This document shows positions 1 to 11,284 of a stretch of 64,000 bases of DNA, piece by piece. Numbering within the stretch: position 1 is the first letter of the stretch; each line of letters begins with the position of its first letter. The stretch is taken from positions 1 through 64,000 of the forward strand of contig SNVD02003467.1 of assembly GCA_013180625.2 (NCBI GenBank), read 5' to 3'. The notes beneath the pieces were generated by a model, which saw only the letters and a program-made list of their open reading frames with translations, made no database searches and had not been told where the DNA came from. Source of the stretch: Boswellia sacra (Eukaryota > Streptophyta > Magnoliopsida > Sapindales > Burseraceae). Position numbers and translations under genes: made by a program.

Positions 1-2859
1 GGTGAAATAAAAAATATTTTATTTGTTCCTGAGTTAGATACAAATTTGTTAAGTGTGGGGCAATTTTTACTGGAAGGTTTTTCACTTGTTTTTGAAGATT
101 TGAAATGTTTTGTGTTTAGTGACAAGGCTAAAAATAATTTGTTGTTGAAAGTTCCTATGGCCAAGAACAAAATTTTTCCTCTTACCCTTGATAGTGACAC
201 GTTTGCTTACAAGGCTTCGTTATTAGAGGAAAGTTGGTTGTGGCATCTTAGATATGGGCATTTGAATTTTGGAAGCTTGGAAAATTTGTCTCAACAAAAT
301 TTAGTAGTGGGTTTGCCTAGCAAAATTGAGCATATTGTCGACAAATGTGAAAGTTGTGTGTTTGGAAAATATCACAGAAATTCCTTTTCAAAAGGAGCAG
401 CAATAAGAGCTACTAAGCCGATTGAGTTAGTCCATACAGACCTTTACGGGCCCATGCGAGTTTCTTCTCTTAATAACAACTTATATTTTGTTGTTTTTGT
501 TGATGATTTTAGCAGAATGACGTGGGTGTATTTTGCTAAAGAAAAATCAGATGCTTTGCCTATTTTCAAGAAGTTCAAGAATCATGTTGAAAAGCAAAGC
601 GGATTCTCCTTGAAGATCTTGAGAACTGATCGTGGTGGTGAGTTTGTTTCCAATGAGTTTGACAAATTTTGTGAAGAATTTGGCATTGGAAGACAATTGA
701 CAGCTAGCTATACGCCCCAACAAAATGGCGTAGCAGAGAGGAAAAATAGAAGTCTTGTAGAGATGGCTAAAAGCATGCTCAAAGCAAAGGATCTTCCAAA
801 GAAATTTTGGGCAGAGGCTGTCCACACTGCAGCCTATATCCTTAATAGAAGTCCCACATCTGCATTACGAAACCAAACTCCTTTTAAAGCTTGGAATGGT
901 TGGAAGCCGAAGGTAACACATTTTAAGGTTTTTGGTTGTATTGCGTATGTTTATGTACCTTCTCAAAAGCGACATAAACTTGATGACAATAGCATGAAAT
1001 GCATATTTGTGGGATATAGTAATGAGACAAAAGAATATAGACTTTTTAATCCTCTCACAAAATAACTAATTATTAGTCGTGATGTTGTGTTTGATGAGAG
1101 AAATGCTTGGAATTGGGAAGAATTACAACAATTTCCAGGTGTAATTTTTGAGAATGAGGTGGAGCATGACATTCAGATTGGAGAAGGCTCAAATCCGTCT
1201 ACACCGAGAGGCAGCCCACTCACTTCACCAAGTACTACATCTCCAGAAACACCTCCAATAAAGATGAAGGCTTTGGAAGAAATATTTGAGCAATCTGAAA
1301 TGTGTCAGTTCACTCAAGTTACTGAGCCCAGTATTTTCCAAGAAGCTGTGAAACTTAAAGAATGGTGTGCAGCAATGGATGAAGAAATCAAGGCATTGGA
1401 GAAAAATAAAACATGGGAGCTTGTCGACTTACCTGATGACAAGGAAGTTGTGGGGCTGAAATGGATCTATAAGACAAAATATAGATCTGATGGTTCAATT
1501 CAAAAATTCAAAGCAAGGCTAGTTGCCAAGGGCTACATGCAGCGTGAAGGTATTGATTTCAATGAAACTTTCGCACCAGTAGCTAGATTTGACACTATTA
1601 GAACTATTTTAGCTATAGCAGCTCACATGAAATGGAGTGTCTTTCAGTTTGATGTCAAGTCTGCATTTCTGAATGGTTTTTTGGATGAGGAGGTTTATGT
1701 ACAATAGCCTCAAGGTTATGAAATTCCTGGTGAAGAAAGCAAAGTTTATCGGTTAAAAAAGGTACTTTATGGCTTGAAACAAGCCCCAAGGGCTTGGTAT
1801 GATCGAATCAATGGTCATTTCAAGCAAAATGGGTACAAGAGAAGTGAAAATGAGCCCACCTTATATGTCAAAACAAGAGGCACAACTGAGGTACTTATTG
1901 TTTGTCTCTATGTTGATGATCTTATTTATAATGGTAATAGTGTTGCTTTGATGGATGAATTCAAGTCTATTATGGTTAATGAATTTGAGATGACTGATCT
2001 TGGCTTGATGAATTATTTTCTTGGACTTGAGGTGAAACAATGTGATGCTGGAATTTTTCTTTCTCAAGAAAAATATGTAAATAATCTTCTTGAGAAATTT
2101 AAATTGAAAGATTGCAATCCAGTAAAGACTCCTGTAAATTCCAATCAAAAATTCAGTTTGAATGATGGGGAAGAAAAAATTGATGGTCATATTTATCGGA
2201 GTATAATTGGGAGCTTATTGTATCTGACAAATAGCCGGCTTGATATTATGCAAGCTACATGTTTTTTGTCAAGGTTTATGCAGAGTCCAAGCAAAATTCA
2301 TTATGGGGCAGCCAAGAGGATTCTGAGATATTTAAAAGGGACTATCTCTTATGGTATTCAGTACACTAATGTAGCTGACTCCAAGTTATGTGGGTTTTCT
2401 GATAGTGACTGGGCAGGTTCAATTGATGATCGTAGAAGCACCACAGGCTATGTTTTTAATCTTGGCTCAAGTGTTATTTCCTGGAGTTCTAAAAAGCAAT
2501 CATCTACAGCACTTTCATCCTCTGAAGCAGAGTATATGGCAGCTACTTCAGCAGCATGTCAAGCAATTTGGCTCAGGAGAATTTTAGAAGACATGATGCA
2601 GCCTCAAAATAAGCCAACAATTATCTTTTGTGATAATCAGTCCACAATTGCAATGACCAAAAATTCAGTTTTTCATAGTCGTACAAGACACATTGAGATA
2701 CGACATCACTTCATCAGAGAATTGGTGGAGAAAGGAAGCATTAAGGTGTCATATTGTAGTACTGATGATCAATTGGCTGATGTGTTTACAAAGCCTGTAC
2801 CTACGGAGAAATTCCAATATTTTAGAGATTTATTAGGCATTGTAAACATTCTGCATTAA
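1..2859 (+). pseudogene. Copia-1 pol: integrase, reverse transcriptase, RNase H (two stops)
   Basis: Reading from base 1, the frame gives a GAG-pre-integrase segment with the HHCC zinc-binding pattern (HLRYGHLNF ... CESCVFGK). The integrase core follows with Asp in VHTDLYGP, Asp in RTDRGGEF and Glu in QNGVAERKN. After a linker comes the copia reverse transcriptase with the catalytic YVDD in CLYVDDLIY near 1910, then RNase H ending with the usual ADVFTKP motif near 2780. Two in-frame stops break it: TAA at 1063-1065 at the end of integrase, and TAG at 1705-1707 in RT just after EEVYVQ. The rest is open to the stop at 2857-2859. No single protein can be made without readthrough, so it is called a pseudogene. 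Confidence 0.93.
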
Positions 2860-2866
2860 GGGGGAG
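2858..2866 (+). promoter_or_regulatory. Polypurine tract of Copia-1
   Basis: The purine run aagggggag lies directly before the 3' LTR and primes plus-strand DNA synthesis in LTR elements. The same run is found inverted at 24387-24395 in Copia-2. Confidence 0.85.
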
Positions 2867-3315
2867 TGTTAAAGTTAATGCAGAATATATTAATATTTTT
2901 ATGTTATTTGTTCCTATTTTTATGTAACTAGTGGTTAGTCCATGTTACTTATTGAGTCCTAAATTATAGCATTTAGTGGAGTGTTTTTTTAGGAAGACAT
3001 GAGTAGTGGTGATCATGGGTTGAGGTAGTGCTTAGTGGTACTAATATTTAGGAAGACATGAGTAGTGGTGGTCATGGGTTTAGTTAATGTCTTAGTGGCA
3101 CTAATGTTTAGGAGTCATGTTCATCTTTGTATGCCTATATAAAGGCTTATTTCCATTTCAATAATAAAGAGTAGAATTTTCTTCACAATATAGTCTTTTA
3201 TTTTGTGCTTACCTCTCTTACTCTAATCAGTATTGAGAGAAGTTCCAATTGTATTTGCTCAACTTTTGAGTGTTGAGTCTTTGATTTTGTTTGCCAAGTC
3301 TCATTCAAATCAACA
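2867..3315 (+). repeat. 3' LTR of Copia-1 (449 bp)
   Basis: It begins TGTTAAAG and ends CAACA, and it matches both inverted LTRs of Copia-2. A TATA box (ctatataaag, about 3136-3145) and an AATAAA-type signal (about 3163-3168) lie in the second half, as expected for U3/R. A tandem duplication upstream of the TATA box is listed separately. Confidence 0.92.
2991..3109 (+). repeat. Tandem 59-60 bp repeat in the U3 region of the Copia-1 LTR
   Basis: Two imperfect units, each starting aggaagacatgagtagtgg, begin at 2991 and 3050. A third partial unit starts at 3110. They lie about 30-150 bp upstream of the TATA box, where U3 enhancers sit. In Copia-2 the right LTR keeps both units, while the left LTR lost about 26 bp between them, consistent with slippage or recombination in this repeat. 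Confidence 0.8.
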
Positions 3316-3334
3316 CCTGTGTCATATATTTTAG

Positions 3335-3473
3335 GTATCGCATTTCTCTATTTTCTCGGTGGAAGTAAAGAGGAATGTATGCAACATGCATGTGGATTGT
3401 GCAGTTGCTTTTGGTTCTTAGCAAAGTGGATTGAGTGTTCATTTATATGCCAGAATTTTACCTTGAGACTCTG
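3335..3473 (+). pseudogene. RKP: RKP-like exon 1 of those visible
   Basis: The acceptor tattttag precedes 3335 and the donor gtaaat follows 3473. The 5' part reads GIAFLYFLGGSKEEC. The 3' part reads QLLLVLSKVD, then TGA at 3432-3434, then VFIYMPEFYLETL. The two parts are in different frames, so a length change not divisible by three occurred around 3385-3405. The end joins in phase to VDCFHVLRK in the next exon. Confidence 0.8.
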
Positions 3474-4264
3474 GTAAATCTCCTTTCTTTTGTGTGGACA
3501 TGGTGTATCATTTAGCAACAAAAATTTCTATTCTTTGACAACATATAGTAGTTGCACTTGCATTTTAACTCATTATTGGCTTGGAGCAAGTATTTTGTTA
3601 TTCCATGCTTATAGTTAGTTTTTTACACGTCTTCTTAGGCAAATTCCTATTCTGTAAGTGTCATGATTGGTAGAATTAGATCAAACTGAAGTCTGTAGTG
3701 CATTTTGATAGAAAAGCATGCAAGTTCTTCTGGACCTTATGGAAATAGGTGATGCAACTTCAAATTGAGATTTTAAGAATATGGATACATTTTTGATTTC
3801 TTTTTTTGTTCTAGTATTAAATCATAATATAATTGATATGTGATTTGTCAATATATAACATTGTGTGTCACTTATCTGAAAGAAAAGAAATAGACATGAA
3901 CTTATGTCAGTTAGTGGCAATTCTTGAATAAATTTGGTCAGGGTGCGGATCTGAATTCTTTATATTTTGACACACTTATATTTTTCTCAGGCCATCCTTT
4001 TATTTATCTTTGCATTTTTTTTTGAATAAATTGTATTTCAAAAAGGGGGAAAAGGGGAAGGATGTCATTTCCTTAGGCGGAGTGCTAGATGTGCCGATTA
4101 TAGCTGTGAAGAATCAAGTTTTACCGAGTCAAGTTCACTGAAACATTTCACATTTTTCGCTTGATTATTTTGTTATATGAAGTACCTTGTGTGTGAGATA
4201 TTTTCTGGTATTTACTTCTATTATTTTTCCTGAGTTATTTTTAATGGCCTGGTGATTCTTTCAG
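3474..4264 (+). other. RKP-like intron
   Basis: This is AT-rich host intron sequence between donor gtaaat and acceptor tttcag. I see no gene, LTR or structured repeat in it. Confidence 0.7.
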
Positions 4265-4348
4265 GTTGACTGTTTTCATGTCTTACGTAAGAGTGACCCT
4301 CCTTTTGTTCCTTCCGCAATATTTATGAATCAAGGACTTGCTTCATTT
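4265..4348 (+). pseudogene. RKP: RKP-like exon 2 of those visible
   Basis: This 84-bp, 28-codon exon in phase 0 reads from VDCFHVLRK through SDPPFVPSAIF to QGLASF. It is undamaged, with acceptor ctttcag and donor gtacgt. The next exon starts ITFVVTHF, which continues the protein directly although it lies 24.5 kb downstream. Confidence 0.85.
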
Positions 4349-4578
4349 GTACGTATCGTCTCTTGATCTCTCTGATTTTTTTTAATTATAATTTTTTCCT
4401 GTTCATCTTCTGTTGCCTCTTTAGAGTTTATTTGACCCGAAACGAAGTTGATTAAAAATGTAAGCATGTGTTCAATAGAGTTTGACGTGATATGTTGCTG
4501 GTGAAATGATTGCATAAAAGGGATTTAGATGTTCACAATGGACTTGGCGAATGCTTCAATATCATATGACTGGGTTAA
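4349..4578 (+). other. Host intron, left piece
   Basis: This is the start of the RKP intron up to the TR-GAG insertion. The last five bases, gttaa (4574-4578), are the left copy of that element's target-site duplication. I see no gene in it. Confidence 0.75.
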
Positions 4579-6681
4579 TGTAACGCCCCAAAATCGAAAC
4601 ATAAATATTGCTAATATGTCTGGACATTACTAACAATAAACCTCTAAATAAAACTTCAATAAATCTTCTTATTAGAAAATAGGGAATATAACAACAAATT
4701 TGATATCTCTCTACGTCAAAACAAAGTCTAATAATCTAAAGTTTCAGACATAATTATTAAAATAAAAGGGGATCTTCTTATTGCATAATTCCAAAAATGA
4801 ACTAAAGCCTTGACATCAACCATCACGCCCAACCACTCTTCCGCTGCGCTACTCTGATAAAACTTAGAGACGAGGGGTGAGCTATCAACTCGGTAAGTAA
4901 AATCATACACAACCATTTAATATCTTAAAACAATTAAAAAAATCATAAAATTCATAGTTTAATACTTTAATTTCAAAAATCATATCTTAACAAAAACATA
5001 GTTATAAGCATTTGAAACATTTAAGATCAAAGAAACCATTCACAATCATTAAAGGTCAGAAAACATTTATCGACTCATGTCACATAGTGCCACCCGTAAT
5101 CCCAATGACCCGGCCCAAAATGTATCACCTGTAATCCCGGTGACTCGGTCCAAAAGTATGTCACCTGTATCCCTGGTGATCCGGTCCAAAAGAATGTCAC
5201 TTGTATCCCCGGTGACCCGGTCCAAAAATATGTCACCTATATCCCTAGTGACCCAGTCCAAAAGTATGTCACCCGTAATCCCGGTGACCCGACCCAAAAG
5301 TCGTATACACACTAAAACCACAGCTGGGTTCAGAATTCATATCGATACTAAGGACAATGAGTCAAAACATTCCAAAAACCATTGCAAATCACAAAATCCT
5401 CAAAGTATATATACAAATAACTTTTCATAGATAATAATAAGATTCGTCAAAAGTTTCTTTCACTAAAAACTGTCTTTAATATGAAAACAGTTTTTGAGAA
5501 TCAATTTAAACACTTTGCTAAAACTCTAATTCTATAATTTTCATTCTAAAACAGAAAATAATTCATATAATATCACATAAAAATATATTCTAACAAATCA
5601 AAATATTTATTAAGAACACGTTACACTTTAACCATAGTACATGTATGATGTTACTTACCTTGATCGATCCGAAAAGACAAATATCCTAGCTCCTACTCAC
5701 CCAGTGATTGTCCTAAGACATAACCAGAAAATATCTTGATAAATTCATGATCTCAAAACCTTAAATGTTCTACAAAATTCCCTTAAAATTCCTAGACAAA
5801 CCGTTCTACCTAAGTCTGATACCCAGAGTAGAGCTCATTCCAGAAATTTTAGAAAATTATATCCTAATCTGATTAACATAGAATTTTGTAGAGGCTAACT
5901 AGACACATGAAGTATTCAACTGAAAATTTTTCAAAGCAAATTACATTCAGAAACTATTTTAAATGATTTTCGTTTTCTACAGTCAATTCTGTCCAGAATT
6001 TTCAGATTAAAACGTTTCAAACTCAAAATTTCATAAAAATTATTCTACACGTTTAAAAATCGTGAAAATTTATAGAAACGTATATGTTATCTTGAAGAAG
6101 CAGCATATAAAATTTGAGGATTTTCTGACTCCTCTAGCATATGAAAAAAAATTTCGAAATTCGCAACATCCAGAAATTGCAGTATTTTCCAGATTTTCAA
6201 CAGAGAGTTCAAAAATTCGTAATAAATTGAAATCTTAATATTTTTTTTTGTGAAATAAAATTTTATACATTCATATACATGTCTATAATAACATATAAAA
6301 AAACCAGGCTGAAAATCGAATTGTAAGTATCAAAAAAAATTCGAAAATCCTAAGCTGTTCATAAATTCTCTGCAGAAACCCTATCACAAATCTAGACAAC
6401 AAAAATAATTCTAATAAAGATTATTAAATCAAACTAAAAGAAATATAATCTTACCTTGAAATCTATGAGTTCCAAAGCCTCCCCTAAAATTTTTACGTTA
6501 AAAACCTTATTTGCAATATTATAATATTGCTTATATACTAGATAGGGTTAAGGTATCCTAAAAGGAATAAAACTTCTAATTTAAATATAAATAATACTCT
6601 TTTTTTTTTTTTTTTTAATTATAATCCTTGTCCAACTCCCACAAAGACTATTATAGCCCTAAAAAAATTACGGTTGTTACA
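4579..6681 (-). repeat. 3' LTR of the TR-GAG element (left copy, 2103 bp)
   Basis: It is collinear with 7979-10050 over its whole length, with scattered substitutions and small indels. It holds six units of a 36-bp minisatellite (5087-5303) and a long AT-rich half with T/A runs near 6240 and 6600. Confidence 0.93.
5087..5303. repeat. 36-bp minisatellite in the left TR-GAG LTR
   Basis: About six units of the form TCACCTGTATCCCCGGTGAC plus CCGGTCCAAAAGTATG are arrayed head to tail. The unit length is a multiple of three and lacks stops in some frames, so it gives long open frames on both strands that are not genes. The other LTR has about five units. Confidence 0.88.
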
Positions 6682-6695
6682 TTTCTCCCCCTCTT
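6682..6695 (-). promoter_or_regulatory. Polypurine tract of the TR-GAG element
   Basis: The + strand reads tttctccccctctt beside the 3' LTR, which is a purine run on the coding strand. Confidence 0.8.
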
Positions 6696-6740
6696 AACAA
6701 AAAATTTCATCCTCGAAATTTGATGCATACCTCACCTTCC

Positions 6741-7819
6741 TTAGTCTTGAGTCCTTGGCTTCTTTGCTTGACTATTGTGTACCTGATTACTAGTATTAAA
6801 GTCTCTCCTCTTTGGGCAATCCTTAATCCTGTGTCCTATCTGACCACAACCAAAGCAAGCTCCAGTGTTCCAATAGCAATTCCCACGATGTGTATTGCCG
6901 TAATGATCACAAGGGGTTGTATTGTTTTGAGAAGATCCATCTCCATCCTTTATTTGGGAAGGATAATTATTAGTATCCCCCTGGCTTGACCAGATGTTAC
7001 CATCACTCTTGGGATTTTGTCTGTTCTGACCGTCTATCTCATTCTGAGGTTCCACCAAGTATCTCTCAGCAATCATAGCTCGGTCTACCATTTTTGCATA
7101 CATGTCCAATTTCAACAATGCCAGTTGGGACTGAATAGTCGAACGTAAGCCCTCAAAGAACAATCTTGCTTTAGCAGCATCACTTGGTATGGTCGTAAAT
7201 CAAGATAGAGAGTTGAATTATTCTTCATATTCAGCCATTGATCTATTTCCTTGAGTCAAACGATGGAATTCTGCCTTCATCCTATGGCGAACTCGATCAG
7301 GAAAATACTTCTCATTAAAGAAGTCTACAAACATCTTCCAAGTAATTTGTGCACCTTCTCCCATACGGTTAATCATCAATCGCAAAGTGGCTTCCCACCA
7401 ATGGTTAGCCTCACCCTCCAAGACAAAAGACGCAAACGTAACCATCAAATTACCCGTGCATCCTAAGGAAGTGAATATCTTTTCTATCTGCTTCAGCCAA
7501 GCCTCAGCAACTAGAGGATCCGTAGTACCCTGAAAAGTAGGTGGACCTAGTTTCCTGAACTGCTCCAAGGTTACCACAGCTTCACCCGCTGCAGTAATCC
7601 TTCTCTATTATCACCACGCCCAGTATTATGATTTACCATTTGCTCCATAAGCCTATTCTGCTGCTCCATGAATCTAGTAAATGCACGCATCCATGGAGGA
7701 TTATCCTGAGCCATTTCTTGAATAGTAGAGTTGTCATTAGCCTGATTATTACCACCTCTAGTTCGATTATTGTTACCCCTTGAGTTAGCAGCCTCTGTAG
7801 TCTGTCTACGTGGTGGCAT
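6741..7819 (-). pseudogene. TR-GAG gag nucleocapsid gene (frameshifted)
   Basis: Three overlapping - strand frames read as one Gypsy gag. The start at 7819 gives MPPRRQTTEAAN and an Asn/Gln-rich region. A frame change near 7570-7610 follows, then the retrotransposon gag domain (FRKLGPPTFQGTTDP ... ANHWWEA ... KYFPDRVRHRMKAEF). There is a TAA at 7218-7220 and another frame change near 7165-7200. The C-terminal part has the CCHC knuckle CFGCGQIGHRIKDC at about 6800-6850. The domain resembles the Gypsy-B gag at 14947-15528, so the two are from related lineages although their LTRs differ. No pol domain follows before the LTR. Confidence 0.88.
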
Positions 7820-7961
7820 CTTAAACTAGCATAACATAAGAAATTTAATAAGAAATCATATGAATGTTCTAGGTTTCTAAGATCAAAAGAAAACTTATCA
7901 ACTTCGATCTAAGTCACTACTTTCTATTGATATTTTATAGTCTACAGAACCATATACCTAA

Positions 7962-7973
7962 GTTCTGATACCA
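7962..7973 (-). promoter_or_regulatory. Primer-binding site of the TR-GAG element (initiator tRNA-Met)
   Basis: The - strand reads TGGTATCAGAAC five bases inside the 5' LTR (7979). It matches the usual tRNA-iMet site TGGTATCAGAGC except for one base. Confidence 0.82.
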
Positions 7974-7978
7974 TAAAC

Positions 7979-10050
7979 TGTAACGCCCCAAAATCGAAAC
8001 ACAAATATTGCTAATATGCTTGAACATTACTAACAATAAACCTCTAAATAAAACTTCAATAAATCTTCTTGTTAGAAAATAGGGAACATAACAACAAATT
8101 TAATATCTCTCTACGTCAAAACAAAGTCTAATAATCTAAATTTTCAGACACAATTATTAAAATAAAAGGGGATCTTCTTATTGCATAATTCCAAAAATGA
8201 ACTAAAGCCTTGACATCAACCATCACGCCCAACCACTCTTCCGCTGCGTTACTCTAATAAAATGTTAGAGACGATGGGTGAGCCGTCAACTCGGTAAGTA
8301 AAATCATACACAACCATTTAATATCTTAAAACAATTATAAAAAAAACATCATAAAATTCATAGTTTAATACTTTAATTCCAAAAATCATATCTTAACAAA
8401 GACATAGTCATAAGCATTTGAAAACATTTAAGATCATAGAAACCATTCACAATCATTAAAGGTCAGAAAACATTTATCGACTCATGCCACATAGTGCCAC
8501 CCGTAATCCCGGTGACTCGGTCCAAAAAAATGTCACCTGTATCCCCGGTGACCCGGTCCAAAAGTATGTCACCTGTATCCCCGGTGACCCGGTCCAAAAG
8601 TATGTCACCTGTATCCCCGGTGACCCGTCACCTGTAATCCCGGTAACCCGGCCCAAAAGTCGTGTGCACACTAATACCACAGCTGGGTTCAGAATTCATA
8701 ACAGTATTCAGATACTATGAACAATGAGTCAAAACTTTTAATAAAACCATTGCAAATAACATTATTCTCAAAGTACATATACTAATAACTCTTCGTAGAT
8801 AATAATAAGTTCGTCAAATGTTCCTTTCACTAAAAACTGCCTGTAACATAAAAACGGTTTTTGAAAATCAATTTAAAAGCTTTGCTAAAACTCTAATTCC
8901 ATAATTTATATTCTAAAACAGAAAATAATTCATATGATATCACATAAAAATATTTTCTAATATATCAAGATATTCATTAAGAAAACGTTATACTTTAATC
9001 ACAATACATGTATGATGTTACTTACCTTGATCGATCCAAAAAGGCAAATATCATAGCTTCTACTCGTCCAACAATTGTCCTAAGACATAACCAAAAAATA
9101 TCTTGATAAATTCATAATCTCAAAACCTCAAATGTTCTACAAAATTCGCTTAAAATTCCTAAACAAACCGTTCTGCCTAAGTCAGATACCCAGAATAGAG
9201 GTCATTCCAGAAATTTTAGAAAATTATATCCTAATATGATTAACCTATAATTTTGCAGAGGCGAACTAGACACATAAAGTATTCAACTGAAAAGTTTTCA
9301 AAGATAATCACATTGGGAAACTATTTTTAAATGATTTTCGTTTTCTGCCAGTCAATCCTGTCCAGAATTTTTAGATTATAATGTTTCAAACTCAAAATTT
9401 TGTAAAAATTATTCTACATTTTTAAAAATCATGAAAATTTATATAAACATATATATCATCTTGAAGAAGCACCATATAAAATTTGAGGAATTTCTGACTC
9501 CTCTAGCATATGAAAAAAAATTCTGAAATTCGCAACATCCAGAAATTGTAGTATTTTCCAGATTTTCAACAGAGAGTTCAAAAATTCGTAATAAATTGAA
9601 ATCTTAATATTTTTTTGTGAAATAAAATTTTTTACATTCATATACATGTCTATAATAACATATAAAAAAACCAGGCTGAAAATCGAATTGTAAGTATCCA
9701 AAAAAATTCAAAAATCCTAAGCTGTTCATAAATTCTCTGCAGAAACCCTAGCACAAATCTAGACAACAAAAATAATTCTAATAAAGATTATTAAATCAAA
9801 CTAAAAGAAATATAATCTTACCTTGAAATCTCTGAGTTTCAAAGCCACCCCTAAAATTTTTACGTTAAAAACCCTATTTACAATATCATAATATTGCTGA
9901 TATACTAGATAGGGTTAAGGTATCCTAAAAGGAATAAAACTTCTAATTTAAATATAAATAATACTCTTTTCTTTTTTTTTTTTTAATTATAATCATTGTC
10001 CAACTCCCACAAAGACTATTGTAGCCCTAAAAAAAATTACGGTTGTTACA
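7979..10050 (-). repeat. 5' LTR of the TR-GAG element (right copy, 2072 bp)
   Basis: This is the partner of 4579-6681. It carries about five minisatellite units (about 8491-8660), one of them truncated. The perfect target-site copy gttaa follows at 10051-10055. Confidence 0.93.
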
Positions 10051-10055
10051 GTTAA

Positions 10056-10537
10056 CTTAGGATAAAAGATACTCTCTCCATTCTCCAATACCTATTGGTG
10101 CACTTCCTATCCAACTAGCTAGTTTCCAATCAATGCAACAGATCCTATAGAAGAAAGACTAGTAATTCTAAATCTCTAAAAACAGAGCACTAGTTATATT
10201 TCGCATAAATCGGTAAACCCATTGTCATTTCACCTCCTACCCATTCCATTCTCCTTTTGCTTGGAGTGGTAAACTTTCCCTACTTATTACCTCATGAAGT
10301 CATAGCCTTTTTTCTGGACTCCATGTTTTCTTAGCATTTAAATTTTTACATCCTTCAGAAATTTACCTTATTCTCAATTTCTTATAGATGCTTGAGATAT
10401 TTATCACAATTTTCTCCCTTGATGATTTTAGAGAAAGTACATGGGACGGATTTTTGGGAAAATATTGTTTTCAATCACTTTCAGTTAGAAGGTCTGATAA
10501 CTAGGTGTTACAATACATTTTGAACTCAATGATCATA
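10056..10537 (+). other. Host intron, middle piece
   Basis: Intron sequence between the TR-GAG and Gypsy-B insertions. I see no gene or repeat in it. The last five bases (tcata, 10533-10537) may be the left target-site copy of Gypsy-B. Confidence 0.6.
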
Positions 10538-11284
10538 TGTCATATCCTAAGTTTTTCAATTTATATTATACCATGTATTGTGGTTACATGTGTAATAATA
10601 TATATTAATGTATTGGTGATGTATTGGATTTATAGTGCAATGGATGAGAGATGATGGGCTTAATGGTAATGAGGAAAGGAGAGCGAGCACTAAATAGAAA
10701 TTTGCTTTATGTTTATCTATAAAGTAGGAAGGATTCTAGAATTTCTTCCATCTTTGCTCTCTAAGTTCATGTTTCCAACTCTTCACTCTCTCTAAGCTTC
10801 CCATACAAAAATTTACCAAGAACTCAAGGAAGGAAGTGGTAAGAACTCCTCTCTTCTTTAGAATTCTTATTTTGTTGTGTATGCATTTGTAAGAATTCTT
10901 TTGGTTTGTGACGTGAGTATGAGAAATGTTGTTTGTATTGCTTGAAATTTATGTGGAAATATGAATTTGAATGAGAATTGAATGTATCTAAGTAACGGTT
11001 GAAGATACCAAGCTAAAAATGAGAGTTTGGTTAAATCCTGAAATTTTTGTGTGCACTGAGCAGTGCATGTTCCAAAAATTGCCATAAATCAGTGGGATGT
11101 TTTCTTGTTTTGAAATTCTAAAGGATGAAAATAGACATGTCCATGAGTTACTAGAAATTGGAATCACTCAAAAATCCAAAGTGTGTGAATTATGGTGAAT
11201 TTTTGAACTTCTGGTATGGGATGTGCATGTCTCCCCTGTTTTAGAAACATAGTAAGGAAAAATCGGGTTGAAACATGGCTACTG

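Larger units (their letters stand above)
1..3315 (+). mobile_element. Copia-1, 3' part of a Ty1/copia LTR retrotransposon
   Basis: The window opens inside the polyprotein of a Ty1/copia element and runs through integrase, reverse transcriptase, RNase H, polypurine tract and the complete 3' LTR. The 5' LTR and gag lie outside the window. A close relative, Copia-2, lies inverted at 23966-28837, and aligning the two fixes the LTR ends. The 3' LTR ends at 3315, 19 bp before the first recognisable RKP exon, so the element sits at the 3' end of an RKP intron. The bases just after the LTR are cctgt, but the matching target-site copy would be outside the window. Confidence 0.93.
4579..10050 (-). mobile_element. 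TR-GAG element: gag-only, non-autonomous Gypsy LTR retrotransposon
   Basis: Two direct LTRs of about 2.1 kb (4579-6681 and 7979-10050), both starting TGTAACGCCCC and ending GTTGTTACA, enclose only about 1.3 kb. The internal part has a tRNA-Met primer site, a gag gene with a CCHC knuckle and a polypurine tract, all on the - strand. Protease, reverse transcriptase and integrase are absent. Perfect gttaa duplications flank it (4574-4578 and 10051-10055). This matches the TR-GAG class of plant retrotransposons, which depend on pol from other elements. It sits in the RKP intron. Confidence 0.92.

Noticed and set aside
1861..2190. Lys/Ile/Phe-rich open frame on - in Copia-1, repeated on + at 25062-25391
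   Set aside because: Antisense shadow of the copia RT domain. It appears in both copies only because the RT is conserved.
4330..4916. Short - strand frames near the RKP exon and the TR-GAG start
   Set aside because: They overlap an RKP exon in antisense or lie in an LTR and show no family features.
5067..5430. Open frames on both strands in the left TR-GAG LTR
   Set aside because: They are made by the 36-bp minisatellite, whose unit is a multiple of three, and have no family resemblance. The same holds for 8474-8720.
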